DNA of 64,000 nucleotides. Origin: Vanessa cardui. Taxonomy: Eukaryota > Arthropoda > Insecta > Lepidoptera > Nymphalidae. Below are positions 11,671 to 23,129 of the stretch, piece after piece. Made by a program: the position numbers and the translations under genes. The notes beneath the pieces are model-generated. The model was not told the origin of the DNA. It was given only the letters and a program-made list of their open reading frames with translations, and searched no databases. The stretch's first letter is position 1; each line of letters opens with the position of its first letter. The DNA lies in NCBI RefSeq assembly GCF_905220365.1, contig NC_061135.1:12863501-12927500 (forward strand), read 5' to 3'.

Positions 11671-12753
11671 ATACTATTGATAATGATTACTATTGTTTGT
11701 GATAATTACGAAATATTACAACACATTCATTTTAAGTCTGCCGCCCTGAGATTAATAAAATGTTACATTTTAAATCATGGCGATCAGCTATTTAAGTCAG
11801 CACGTGTATAACTTTATTCTTAAAATAAATAACACAAAATACTTTTTAATCAAGATTATTTCTGCTTTAATTGCATTATTGAAAGTATTATGTTACAATG
11901 AAAATGGTTACTTTTTTTGAGATAATAGTTGATATAATTCTGATGCCTATTCCTATGATTTCCTGTTCTTTGATGCGGGACGTGTTCTAGTCAGGTTTAA
12001 TAACTCGGGTTTAATCTCTCAGCCCTCAATATACTAGTGAACTCATATACGTCGTGATTTAGCGGGACGCTTTGAGAGGGAATTACCTTTTGGCCACGGA
12101 TTTGGGGATAATTAGTTTTTTTTTTTTGTACAAGATAATTTGATCCTAATTATAATACACTGATGTGTTACATTTCTATATGATGTATAAAATAACATGT
12201 GCATTGGATTTTATTTGCTCATTGTTTTTTTTTATTTTTTTTTAAACTCTTAATAAATTTTATGGTAATAAGAATTATTAACATTAAGGTAATACACAAA
12301 GAAAATTAAAAATAGTAGTGTACAATTCTGCTAGAAGGATATAATTATTTAAATAATTTATAATAAAAATAACCAATGGCAACAGCAAATACGCACGTAC
12401 ATATCGTACCTATACGTATGTACATAAGTCTATTTTACCAGCAACATTAAGTCGATCTCTATAGATTCAATTTTTCATTCTTTCTTCTCTCTCTAATTCT
12501 TCTATCCATTCCATAATGTGCCAAAGCTACTGAAATTCTACATCCCGCATCCAATCGATTCTCATCTTCTTCGGGCTTTCGTGTTAGAGAGCGCTCTACC
12601 CAGACTTTGCAGACTCCCAGCCTTCTGATTTGGTCAAATATTCTTCTTATAAATTTATGCTTTTTATCAATTATTCTTCAAGAATAATCTAATAGCATAG
12701 CTCGCTTCTGAAATTAAATGTCACAGTTATGACAACTCATTAGAAAATGGGTA
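11671..12753. other. AT-rich stretch without supported gene
   Basis: No motif-bearing reading frame. T-rich runs occur at about 12117 and 12227. Confidence 0.5.
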
Positions 12754-13047
12754 TTTTTTTTATGGAATAGGTTGGCGGACGAGCGTATGGGCCACCTGAT
12801 GGTAAGTGGTCACTGGCACCCATAGACAATGACGCTGGTAGAAATATTAACTATTCCTTACATCGTCAATGCGCCACCAACCTTGGGAACTCAGATGTTA
12901 TGTCCCTTGTGCCTGTCGTTACACTGGCTCACTCACCCTTCAAACAGGAACAGAACAATACTGCGTAATGTTGTTTAGTTGTAGAATATCTGATGAGTGG
13001 GTGGTACATACCCAGACGGGCTTACACAAAGCCCTACCACCAAGTGA
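12754..13047 (-). mobile_element. Family R retroelement, near complete
   Basis: Reverse complement of the complete copy at 28.9 kb: T run, ATGGAATAGGTTGGCGGACG, GGGCCACCTGATGGTAAGTG, through CGGGCTTACACAAAGCCC. A 122-codon plus-strand frame (12869-13237) overlaps it antisense and is not a gene. Confidence 0.85.
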
Positions 13048-13574
13048 ACATTCGACTGTCTCTGGGTTTTGGAACATTCCACTGTCTCGCTGTTCTTCGC
13101 AGTTGAAATCGACTTCAACTCATGCAATGTCATTTAAACTGTTCAATGTAAAATATCACAAAGGCAATATATGTTATCCTTGTGTCGGCATAAACAAAGC
13201 GCTGCCAAAAATTCATAATCTGATCGGCCGCGTATAAACTGCCCTGAGACCTGTTTCAGGCATTCATTTGCCAATTATATTTGCCAAATAGCGTCAAATT
13301 GGCCATTTGCGGCGTAAATTCCTTCCGTTTGTGATATTAAATGTCAAGCAGTTTTTTATTGCAGTCATTACTGTATCGCTTATTTCACACTACTCGCAAA
13401 GAATTTAAATATTTAATGATTGATTACAACTAATGTATGTCACGGATATTCAGAGTTAGTCAAACAATTTTAACTTTGCCGTTTGATAAATTAAAATGAT
13501 TTGCAAACAATACATTTGTAAAAAAGGCATATTATTCAATACGAGATTATACAGACGATAAAAAAGCGTGAAAT

Positions 13575-13965
13575 TAATACTTGTTAGCTTTCAGGCAGAA
13601 TACATTACAAATCATATACAATTGCATTTAACTAACATGACGTTTTTAAATTTTAAAAAGAGTAACAACTAGCGCGCTCTGGTAACTTTTGTCACGGTGA
13701 CTGTTTCGTCACTCTCACAGATGCAGACACAAATGTCACGTCGTAATGTGCGCGCACCTCCATACATATTCACGGACTCGACAAGAGTGATGAAACAGTC
13801 ACCGTGACAAAAGTTACCAGTGCGCGCTAGTTCTAAGAGAGTTTACTTGCTAGAATTTGCTTTCCGAAACGGTGGACTTCACTTAACATAAAAAAAATGT
13901 TTAATGACGATTCAAAAGTGCCTACTTGAATAAATTATATTGTGATATTGATTGTTGAGTCGATG
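13575..13965 (+). mobile_element. LINE-like tail, family T, interrupted by a MITE
   Basis: Part 1 (13575-13666) matches 20902-21005 (AATACTTGTTAGCTTTCAGG, AACTAACATGACG, AAAAAGAGTAAC). Part 2 (13833-13965) continues with TTTGCTTTCCGAAACGGTGG and TGACGATTCAAAAGTGCC. The 166-bp MITE at 13667-13832 splits it. Confidence 0.75.
13667..13832. mobile_element. 166-bp MITE with ~48-bp inverted ends
   Basis: Begins AACTAGCGCGC and ends GCGCGCTAGTT. The arms continue through GGTAACTTTTGTCACGGTGA / TCACCGTGACAAAAGTTACC to TCACTCT / AGAGTGA with about two mismatches. Non-coding. It sits inside a family T tail, so it is the younger insertion. Confidence 0.85.
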
Positions 13966-14442
13966 TTGAGTTTGGCTGTGAGCGAGGTGTGGTTTTGAAA
14001 TGACAGTTAGAAATTACTTCTCTTACTTAAAGTGTCAAGTCATCAAGCTTAAAATTTAATAAAAATAAATAGTTTTGATTATTAAATCACAATGGAAATA
14101 ACTGTAGAGAACTCAAATTATGACATACTTTTAATATAAATTTTACTGGGATACTTTTCACCAGCTTAATAGTTCAAGAAAATCATTAATGGTTATTAAA
14201 ATTATACATTAATGTTATTAATCCGTAGCTTTACTTATGAGTGTAATCCTCTTTTAGCTTAATGCTTCTTTGTACTGTACTAATTGATATATTTTCATTA
14301 TGCTGTTGTGTCTTTGAGTCTTTTAGCATCGTGAGGTAACACACACACAAGCAAAAATAATAACAAGCTATTAATAATTAGGTTACCTGGTACAGATAAC
14401 TAGCTAAAGAACAAATGCAGTGATCGTTTCTGTGTGAGAGCA

Positions 14443-14655
14443 TCTATATTATATATACTAATATCATAAATGTGCAAGTAACTCTGTCCGTCTGTGTGTT
14501 TGTCTGTCGCTCTTTCACGATCAAACCGCTGAACCGAATTTGAAGAAATTTGGTATGAAGCAAACTTGAACTCCAAAAAAGAACATAGGCTACTTGTTTT
14601 GCCAAAGACATGTCCACCCAAACTAAACGCAGACAAAGCCGCGGGCGATTACTAG
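14443..14655 (+). mobile_element. Helitron (family H1), complete ends
   Basis: A|TCTATATT...CTAG|T with GTAACTCTGTCCGTCTG, CAAACCGCTGAACCGAATTT, CATAGGCTACTTG and the pre-terminal AAAGCCGCGGGCGATTA. Flanking A and T fit Helitron insertion. Non-autonomous. Confidence 0.85.
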
Positions 14656-14666
14656 TTATTATATTG

Positions 14667-15160
14667 TAAGGAGTGTCATCCCTACCACACCAGCCTACCT
14701 CCTCCAGGCTATATAAGGTGTGATTCCAAGACTAGAGCCCACTTATCATCTCGCGCTAAACGATCGTCATGCCGTCGGTACGTTAGATAATTAGTATTTC
14801 GCTAATTGTTATTATTGTCAGCCACTTAATGTAATAAAATGTAATAAATATTACATTTTATAAAATATATTATATATTATTTATAAATATATATTTTATA
14901 ATAAATATTACAATAGTAATAAAATGATGTATGTTTATGTATTATATTTTTATTTATGTATGTATTTATATTTTCATATTTTTCTATATATTTTCTATAC
15001 TAGTCTGCACTATCTTGCCCGCTACAACACTCCGTTACTCACCACTCAGTCCACCTTTGCCTGTGCTTATTTTACTGTACAATCATTGTATACACATATT
15101 TTAGTGCAATAAAGAATATAATAATAAAAGTTATTGTTGAATTCTTTATTTTGATAAAAC
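14667..15160 (+). promoter_or_regulatory. TATA-containing promoter-like segment; possible solo LTR
   Basis: CTATATAAGG at 14709-14718 is followed 50-60 bases later by ATG CCG TCG and a splice-donor-like GTACGT (14778). Downstream are AATAAA signals (for example 15108) and a GC-richer block (15003-15085). A solo LTR with U3 promoter and polyadenylation signals would explain this, but clear TG/CA ends and a target duplication were not found. An orphan host promoter is the alternative. Confidence 0.3.
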
Positions 15161-15669
15161 ATAAAATAAGCGTGTTTTGTCAGTAGATTGATTTTTTTTT
15201 AATAATATATATTAAATGACCACTACTGATTCTTATAATATATAATATATTTGAATGTGGTATCAAGGGGATATCACGTGCTAACGTGTGATAGTTCCTA
15301 TATCTAGTTTTCGTGATACATCAACACGACGCACTTATTCCTGTTCTGTATTCATAGTTGTTATGCTATATTGTGTTCTATATTTGACAACGTGCTCAGG
15401 ATACGAAATGTATTGGGGGAAATATTGAAAATAGGGAAACTTTGTAAAGACGTTAAAGTGGCTTAATACTTTTTTTTTATTGAATCAAAAATGTATAGGA
15501 AATACATTTTAGAAATGTCTTTTTTCGGTCTCAATAACGTACAACGTTATAATTAAATGAAAAAATTCTTACACGACAAAGAAGATTTTTCATTGTTTTA
15601 AATTTTGGCATTCCAATTTTAATTTAACATTTTAGTTACACATGGCTTTATTTAAATTATAGATAATAA
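15161..15669. other. AT-rich stretch, nothing recognised
   Basis: No motif-bearing frame and no repeat that I can match within the window. Confidence 0.45.
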
Positions 15670-15914
15670 CTAGCTGTGAATTTAACAAAAAAATCTAGCC
15701 TAACTTACTCCCTATTATATCAGTTATCAGCCAGTGAAAGTCACGTCAAAATCGATCCAGCCGTTCCAGAGATAAGCCTGAACAAACAGACAGACAGATA
15801 AAATTGTATAAAATGTTATTTTGGTATATGTACCGTTTACACATACATATGCACTGAGTAAAAAAGGGCTATTTTAATATTACAAACAGACACTCCAATT
15901 TTATTATATGTATC
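15670..15914 (-). mobile_element. Helitron (family H3)
   Basis: On the minus strand: A|TCGATACATATAATAAAATT through GGAACGGCTGGATCGATTTT to CTAG|T. Diagnostic plus-strand blocks: CCAGCCGTTCCAGAGATAAG, AACAAACAGACAGACAG, TATTACAAACAGACACTCC. Three further copies lie at 27.1, 29.2 and 59.4 kb. Confidence 0.75.
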
Positions 15915-16428
15915 GATCATAGTCCACAAATAACGTAAGTTGAACTCGTTATGAAGACAAATATAAATAAAAATAATAATACAGAATATTACGGTGGCAT
16001 GAATAACATTAACAATTTTGATCATCATTTAATAGTAAATCAAATTGTAAGTAACCACTTAATATCACATAACTAACAAGCAGGTTGAGTTAATTTATAA
16101 CTGAAGATATCAATGGTCTATTAATTAAATTGGAACGTAAGTTCTGTCTGTAATTAATGAAAGCTTCGATGGGCACAGCGTCGATGATACTTCGAAAGAT
16201 CTTGAAATATCTTGTTAGTCCGACATCTGCACTTATGTTATGTAAAGGGTATACGCGAGTTAAAAATATTTTTAAGTTGCTCATTTAACAAGAAAATAAT
16301 AATTTTAACTTTAATGACAAGATTAATTTTAAATTTCAACAACAACGAATATTTGAAAACTAGTGCAGTGACTTTTATAATATAAAATGATGAAATCGAG
16401 ATAAATCGTTTTTTGTTATCCAACAACT
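15915..16428. other. AT-rich stretch, no supported gene
   Basis: Two overlapping minus-strand frames (16090-16284, 16238-16426) are short and of AT-driven composition. No motif is seen. Confidence 0.45.
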
Positions 16429-16672
16429 TTTTTTTTTATGACATAGGTAGCACACGAACAGTAGGCTCACCTGATGGAAAGTGACTAACAATGGACATCT
16501 GCAACACCAGGGGGCTAACATGTGCGAAGCCGGCATTTAAGGAGGAGTGCGCTCTTTTTTCCATATCGTATCGGTTCGGAAAAACCGCAGGCGAAAGCTG
16601 GTTCCACAAAGTGGTTTTGCGAGGCAGAAAATGTCTAAGAAATCGCGCTGTTGTGGATTTTCGGACATCATG
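16429..16672 (-). pseudogene. LINE 3' end with reverse-transcriptase ORF C-terminus (family G)
   Basis: The minus strand (frame 16436-16678) encodes a peptide with VRKSTTARFLRHFLPRKTT, WNQLSPAVFP and YDMEKR. FLPRT-x-LWN-xLP-x-VFP-x-Y is the usual end of the ORF2 product of several insect non-LTR retrotransposons (known of the family, recalled). The poly(A) tail is the plus-strand T run at 16429. Only the tail of the element is present, so this is a 5'-truncated dead copy. Confidence 0.75.
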
Positions 16673-17281
16673 TTTCATTGTTCAACGTATTTTGTCATCA
16701 AAAGAACAACTCAATTAAATAATAATTAACTACTGCATTTTTAGCAAATAATTCTTTAACCATTTAATGTCTATTTATAACATGGATTTAAGGTTATTCA
16801 CACCAATAAAATTGTGTGAAACTTATGAACGCACCTTTTAATATTCAGTAAGTAGTAAATAATAAAAAAAAATATTTAATTGTACATCTAACAATGATTT
16901 ACAATCTTTGTTTCTATTGATAATGTATATCTTATATATGTTTGAATCGTTTAAAACATTGTGTGTGATGTACAGATTTTTTTTCCGAATGTTCAAAAAT
17001 ATCGCGATTAAGTCTCTGAAATAAAAGTTGTCCTAAAATTTAACCCCGAATGATCCTCTTATAAGCTTGTTAAATGTTCTCCCATACATCATATTCGGGT
17101 AAAAGGTCTGGCTATCAATTTTGGTTTGGGTTAACAATATTTTTGTCAAACTTTAGAGAGTTACTATCCAAATTGAAATCTAAACAATTAAGTGTTAAAT
17201 TGAATATAATTAATTATTATAAAATTAAATTATTGAATATTCTATAGATGGTTAGTGATAGATTATTGTTTTATATAAAAA
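16673..17281. other. AT-rich stretch, nothing recognised
   Basis: No gene, structured RNA or known repeat could be supported. Confidence 0.45.
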
Positions 17282-17340
17282 CTAGTTATCCCCTGCGGCT
17301 TCGCTCGGGTTTTAGGGGTTGGTTGTCATTTGTAAGGCAA

Positions 17341-18664
17341 TAAATAAAATTTTAACAAAAAGAAAAACCGACTTCAAACAAAACAATATTTTAAAAACAA
17401 TAAAAATGTACTAAAAAGTAATAAAAATAATTGCATATTTAACATATTTTTGAGAGTCCTCCTAGGTAAAATGAAATGAAAAATATTAGACTACTTAAAA
17501 GGCGATTTACGATTATATAATGTAGTTATAACTTCTAATTTTATTTATTTTTTGATTTTAAGTGAAGCTGATGTAGACTAAGATTTTTTTCTTAATATGG
17601 ATAGATTAAGCGTGCCGATTATATGAATCAGAAACTACTTCGGGGACAATTTCAAAAGAAACTTTAGAATAAAGCAAAAATAGACTTTCGAAAATGCGGC
17701 TTTAATACGTCATGCAGCATAAACTACAAGGTACCACCCTCGAAAGAGCTGTAATCGACCTCAGTAAAAAAAGCTTTGCAAAAGAGCTATTCGTATGCTA
17801 TGTCGTACATCATATGACATCACATCATATACATAAAATTTGATTAAAGACAGTAAGAAATTCTGCCCCAAATCGGACCCTAACTGTAAGCCGTTTAGGA
17901 GTTCCGTCAATACATAGTATAAAACAAAGTCGCTTTCTGTCCTTAAAACTATCTGTCGTTTAAAACTACGCAACGGATTTTGATGCGGTTTTTTTTAATA
18001 GATAGTGTAATTCAAGGGAAAGGATTGTGTATATAATAAATGAACAATATAGTAAAGAAACATGGACAATTTTAGAAGTTTGCAATGTAATGTCGTAAAT
18101 AAACAAATTCTTTAGTATATTTAGTATCAGTATTGCACCCGTGAGAAGTCGGGGCGGGTCGCTAGTTGATTATAATATTCGATTATGACAATTACACGAA
18201 CATAACCACGTTCCGGAAGGTGATTCAAATATCCAAGTAACCCATAAATAAAAGATTCGACCGAGTATTGCTAACGTGCTCCTCAGAATTGTTCCGTTCC
18301 CTCCCGTTCCCTTAATTTGTCATGGATCCTATGCTCAGAACCTTACTAAACTTTCACCAAACTACCCTTAAAGTATATCCTTTATAATAAAAAAAGAATC
18401 ATCAAAATTGTGCCACCCAAATTTGAGTTATTCACCTATTTATCGCGCACATACATAATGCAAATTTAAGACTTATGTCGTTTTTATACGGATACCATCA
18501 TCGGAAAAAAATAAAATTAAAATGAGACCCCACGGGAAGCACTACCTTTCAAATAAAAAAAAATTATCAAAATCGGTCCACCCAGTAAGAAGTTATGAGG
18601 TAACAAACAAAAAAAAAATACAGACGAATTGATAACCTCCTCCTTTTTGAAGTCGGTTGAAAAA
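17341..18664 (-). mobile_element. Composite element, copy B (one foldback arm)
   Basis: Reverse orientation to copy A: starts AAAACCGACTTCAAACAAAA and ends GAAGTCGGTTGAAAA. It holds one diverged foldback arm instead of two, then the GCATAAACTACAAG block, a Helitron at 17907-18165 and the 5' end block CCCACGGGAAGCACTACC. More diverged from A than D or C are. The 70-codon minus-strand frame at 17761-17973 lies within it and is spurious. Confidence 0.8.
17907..18165 (+). mobile_element. Helitron (family H2) nested in composite copy B
   Basis: TCAATACATAGTATAAAAC through GAAGTCGGGGCGGGTCG to CTAG|T, at the same internal position as in copies A, C and D. Confidence 0.8.
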
Positions 18665-19124
18665 GTAGCTTATATTCTTCCTCGGACCTCAATTTTGCTT
18701 CATAAGAAGTTTCTTCAAATTCGCGGTTCATTGGTTTGGTCGTGAAAGAGCGGCATAAAAACAGACAGAGTTTCTTTCACATTAAAAATATTATATAGAT
18801 ATAGAGAATATAGACATACATAGATAAATAATAATAATAGAAGACCTGTAGATTCTACACCAATCACAAGATAATATGAATTACAAAAGGTTATTAAAGA
18901 TGACGAAAATATAGGTATCTCTATAAAAACTATCCAATTACTTTATATAGAAATAATACTCGATAATTATATAACACTAATATACTCTATTTGTAATAGT
19001 ATTGGATATCAAAATTGAGCTTGGCGTTATTGTAGGACAATAAATTTTAGCAATAATATAATAGCTAATAATTCTAATAATAATCGGGTATAAGGGACTT
19101 TTCAAACTCTAATCCTAAGAAGAA

Positions 19125-19373
19125 ATGGAGCATACCGAACCACTCTTGTTTTGCTTACGGCGATCGAAGAAAGTAAGCAAAGTTAACGAACGATCGTTTA
19201 CTGACGAAGTTGTGACCAAAGACTATCTCCAGAAGTGCGATCCCACTTTGCAAAGTCTGTGTGTATCAAGATACTCTCGCAAAAGGAGACCAACTCCATC
19301 CAATACCACTGCCGAGTATGGTATAAGAACTACAGGTTACAATTCGGTTAAATTTCTCGATATATGTAAATAA
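19125..19373 (+). CDS. Hypothetical 82-aa ORF
   Basis: ATG in a favourable context (AAGAAATGG), preceded in frame by TAA two codons upstream, so the frame is complete. The product is basic, rich in K, R, S and T (SRYSRKRRPTPSNTT in the middle), with no signal peptide, membrane segment or recognisable domain. Its base composition is less AT-rich than the flanks, which is the main reason to list it. No intron signals or nearby AATAAA were identified. It may be a small gene, an exon, or chance; I do not recognise it. Confidence 0.25.
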   Translation: MEHTEPLLFCLRRSKKVSKVNERSFTDEVVTKDYLQKCDPTLQSLCVSRYSRKRRPTPSNTTAEYGIRTTGYNSVKFLDICK

Positions 19374-20866
19374 AAATTACCAATAAGAAATTATAACTAA
19401 AATATGACAGTAGATATGTGTGATAAATTTAACAAGAATCCGTCCAAAAAAATACTCACAAAGTTTAATAAATTAAGTAAGAAGAATAGCTCCTTCGGCA
19501 TTTTCAAGTAGGTACATAATTGGTACAGTTAGCTCTAAATTGCGGTATTGATCCCTCTTTGGCAGATAATCCGCAGCGGAACGCTCTTTCCTGCCGCGAT
19601 CTTAGTGATTAGTACGAATTAATTGTACATACTTAATACCCATTTATTTTATTCAAATAAGGAGGCTGAAATTTATAGGCTTCATTATTGGATTACAACG
19701 TGATCTACTTGGATTAAAAAGTTCCGCTTAATGTAGAATTAAATTTATAAAATTGTATTCTTGAAGTTATTTCAAAATAATATTTATTCGAAACTATTCA
19801 CAATTTCTCAAAAGTCGTATCGATATGTCAAAACACAAAAGATCTGACGCATTTTGAACACTTAAATGTAACAAGAACAATTTTGGCAAGTCCGATACCA
19901 GAAAGATGGCCGATGTTAAAACGTCTTCCACTAGATTTCATCCCGACTAAAGAATCGTTGGAGTCGAAAAACTTTCCACAATGGGTATCATGGAGAAATA
20001 ATCTCTCATATCATATTTTAAGTCGCGAACACAATAGTGTTCACAGATAAAATGGAACAAAAAGTTTTGTAACGACACAACACGTCTGTTTCGAGTCGAA
20101 TACGATGGTAAGTTTTATTGGCTTTATTTCTCTATCAGACTTTTCTTTTCCACAGATCTACTGGGCTTTGTAGGAATCGTCTGAGTTGAATTGTTGGTAA
20201 ATAGCTTGTTTTACGGAAACCCCGATTTCCTTTTTATTTTATTTCGTCCATTAGAAACTTCGTGGCGCCTTTTATGGTTACTACTGTTATTATAGTTACC
20301 GCTTCGACTTCGTTCGGGTAGATATTATCACCAATACTGTACTCCAATACCATAGTGTCTAGTGTATTACCAACTAAATGAATCAAATAGGACGTTAATA
20401 ATTTAATATTGGTAAAGTTTTGTAACGTTTCAGTTGGGCACTAATGTTTTTCTTTTACAAAATAATGTAATATAACGTGTAAAATTGTATGGAACAATTT
20501 CAGTACGAACTTGAAATAAAAAGAAAACAACTTTGTGTGTTGTGTTGTGCTCATAAATAGTAATACAAAAAATAGTAGCCGTCTTCGTCTCTGTATCAAT
20601 TTAACTTTTTTTATTGTCCTATTAATATTTGTATAAGTTGTTTTTATGGAATGTTTCTTGTGCTACTTCTTTTATTTGTTTTTAGATAATTTTACACCAG
20701 ATATTTGTAATTTGACGCTAATTTTATTTAGAAATAACACTTATACTATATTGTCGATACGTAAAACGTTAATTTTTGAAATACTTCAATGTTAATGTGG
20801 AATATTGAGTCTTGAAAATTCTCACTGGTGGGCAAAGATTATAGAGAAGTAGCATATATTATATCT
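19374..20866. other. Mostly unique AT-rich stretch
   Basis: Contains a Helitron-3'-like scrap (TACCGCTTCGACTTCGTTCG, about 20299-20318) and no supported gene. Confidence 0.45.
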
Positions 20867-20904
20867 TTAATTTTGTCTTGACATATATGTCAAGACAAAA
20901 TTAA
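20867..20904. repeat. Perfect 38-bp palindrome
   Basis: TTAATTTTGTCTTGACATA is followed directly by its exact reverse complement, with no loop. It abuts the start of a family T tail. Confidence 0.85.
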
Positions 20905-21135
20905 TACTAATACCTGTTGACTTCCAAGCAGGATACATTAATTTAAATAATTGTATTTAATTAACATGACTTTGTATTTTTTAAATGTTAAAAAAGAGTA
21001 ACTACTGAGTTTCTTGCCGGTTCTTCTCGGTAGAATCTACTTTCCGAACCGGTGGTAGCTTCTCTTAATTGTAAAATGACGATTCAAAAGTGCTTATAAA
21101 AGCCTACTTGAATAAAGTTTACTTTGATTTTGATT
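20902..21135 (+). mobile_element. LINE-like 3' tail, family T (best copy)
   Basis: Runs ATACCTGTTGACTTCCAAGC ... AAAAAGAGTAACTACTGAG, GCCGGTTCTTCTCGG, TTTCCGAACCGGTGGTAGC, TGACGATTCAAAAGTGC, TTGAATAAAG and ends (TTTGATTT)-like. Non-coding 3' region only. Confidence 0.7.
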
Positions 21136-21270
21136 ATCTCACGGTGTTTTAACCGAACACAAGACGAATTATGCCACTAATGAAACACGTTCCATCCAAA
21201 GAGACTCATCCCGTTTCGATCACTAAATATTCGACTCAAATTGGAATTGTATCCACTAGGCCATCTTCCT
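21136..21270 (-). repeat. Diverged SINE-like fragment
   Basis: TCTCACGGTGTTTTAACCGAACACAAGACGAATTATG and the end CCACTAGGCCATCTTCC loosely follow the SINE order (CTCACGATGTTTTCC...GATGAATTAT...CCACTGGGCCATCTC). The similarity is partial. Confidence 0.4.
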
Positions 21271-21586
21271 ACACATTACATATTGTAATTATGTACTATT
21301 GATATAGAACTAATTAATATATTATACAATTGCAAACTAATTACGTGAAACCCACGCAAGTTTATTTAAATCAACACTCGTTGTATCTGTACTGACCATG
21401 ATTGTTGAGAAATACAAGAATAACCCTAAATTCCATCACCGGTTTTTGAAACCCTGGTTGACCGTGAATTAGATTATCCTGGCAAATCAAAACATCTTTA
21501 GGTATTTACGAAAAATATACAAGCAATCCCAACCAATATAAACACGTTATTTCCGAAGCGATACGACATGGAAACCTTTAAGACAT

Positions 21587-22980
21587 AAATAAAAATTTTA
21601 ACAAAAAGAAAAACCGACTTCAAACAAAACACTATCTTCGACACCGACACCGACTCCAAATATAACAATAATTATAACTACATGATATAATCGTTAATCG
21701 ACTTTTAAGTAGTCTAATATTTTTCATTTCATTTAACTTAGGAAGACCCTAAAAAATATGTTGAATACGCAATTATTTTTATTACTTTTTCGTGCATATT
21801 CATTTGTTTTAAAATAGTGTTTTGTTTGAAGTCGGTTTTTCTTTTAGTTAAAATTTTTATTTATTTTTTGATTTTAAGTGAAGCTGATGTTGACTAACTA
21901 ATTTTTTTTAATATTGATAGATTAAGCGTTCCGTTTATATGAGTCAGAAACTACTTCGAGGACAATTTCAAAGGAAACTTGCGAATAAAGCAAAAATAGA
22001 CTTTCGAAAATGCGGATTTAATACGTCACGCGGCGTAAACTACAAGGATCCCTCGTAAGAGCTGTAATCGAACTCAGCAAAAAAACTTTGAAAAAGACCA
22101 ACTATATTTCGTACATCATATGACATCACATCACATACACAAAATTTGATTAAAGATAGTAAGAAATTCTGCCCCATATCGCACCCTAACTGCGAGCCGT
22201 ATAGGTGTTCCATCACTACATAGTATAAAACAAAGTCGCTTTCTCTGTCCCTATATATTTAAATCTACGCAACGGATTTTGATGCGGTTTTTTTTAAAAG
22301 ATAGTGTGATTCAAGGGGAAGGTTTGTGTATATAATACATGAACAATATAGTAAAGAAACACTGATAATTTTAGAAGTTTGCGATGTGATGTCGTAAATA
22401 AACAAATTCTGTAGTATATTTAGTATCAGTAATTCACCCGTGCGAAGCCGGGGTGGGTAGCTAGTTGATTATAATATTCGACTATGATAATTACATAAAC
22501 ATAACCACATTACGGAAGGTGACTCAAATATCCAAATAACTTATAAATAAAAGATTCGACTGAGTATAGTTAACGTGCTCCTCAGAATTGTTCCGTTCCC
22601 TTCCGTTCCGTTACTTTGTCATAGATCCTGTGCTCAGAACCTTACCAAACTTTCACCAAATTACCCTTGAAGTATATATTTTATAATAAAAAAAGAATTA
22701 TCAAAATTGGTTTACGTGATTTTCAGTTATTCACCTATTTGTCGCGCATATACATAATGCAAATTTAAGATTTATTTCGTTTTCATATGGATACCATCAT
22801 CGGAAAAAATAAAAAAAAAATGGGACCCCACGGGAAGCACTACCTTTCAAACAAAAAAAAAATATCAAAATCGGTCCACCCAGTGAAAAGTTATGAGGTA
22901 ACAAACATAAAAAAAAAACAAAAGAAAAATAAAAATACAGACGAATTGATAACCTCCTCCTTTTGGAAGTCGGTTGAAAA
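21587..22980 (-). mobile_element. Composite element, copy C
   Basis: Starts with AAAACCGACTTCAAACAAAACACTA, jumps into the second foldback arm (CCGACTCCAAATATAACAAT ... TGAAGTCGGTTTTTC), then continues like A through the Helitron (22213-22464) to GGAAGTCGGTTGAAAA. The left arm is reduced to about 50 bases. The 95-codon frame at 22787-23074 lies in the A-rich end block and is spurious. Confidence 0.8.
22213..22464 (+). mobile_element. Helitron (family H2) nested in composite copy C
   Basis: A|TCACTACATAGTATAAAAC ... CCGTGCGAAGCCGGGGTGGG ... CTAG|T. The same insertion site as in copies A, B and D. Confidence 0.85.
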
Positions 22981-23129
22981 TTATCAGTGTTTCTTTACTT
23001 TATTGTCCACACAAAAACCTTCCTCTCTAATCACTCTATCGATTAAAAAAACCGCATCAATATCCGTTGCGTAGTTTTAAAGATTTAAGCTTTCAAAGGG
23101 ACAGAAAAAGCGACTAGGTAGGGATGTGA
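22981..23129 (-). mobile_element. Helitron (family H2) fragment
   Basis: TTATCAGTGTTTCTTTAC, AATCACTCTATCGATTAAAA and ATCCGTTGCGTAGTTTTAAA match the inverse of family H2. It starts exactly where copy C ends, so C landed at or recombined with this Helitron. Confidence 0.65.

Larger units (their letters stand above)
17282..18799 (-). mobile_element. Helitron (family H1) split by composite copy B
   Basis: 17282-17340 carries the 3' end (plus strand ACTAG..CCTGCGGCTTCGCTCGGG..GGTTGTCATTTGTAAGGCAA). 18665-18799 carries the rest (AGTAGCTTATATTC, GGTTTGGTCGTGAAAGAGC, ACAGAGTTTCTTTCACATT, TATAGA). Removing 17341-18664 restores the GGCAA-A-AGTAGC continuity seen in the uninterrupted copy at 14.4 kb. 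Confidence 0.8.

Noticed and set aside
12869..13237. 122-codon frame on the plus strand
   Set aside because: Its first half is the antisense of a family R retroelement whose relatives do not keep this frame open.
22787..23074. 95-codon lysine-rich frame
   Set aside because: Lies in the A-rich end of composite copy C and runs into a Helitron fragment.
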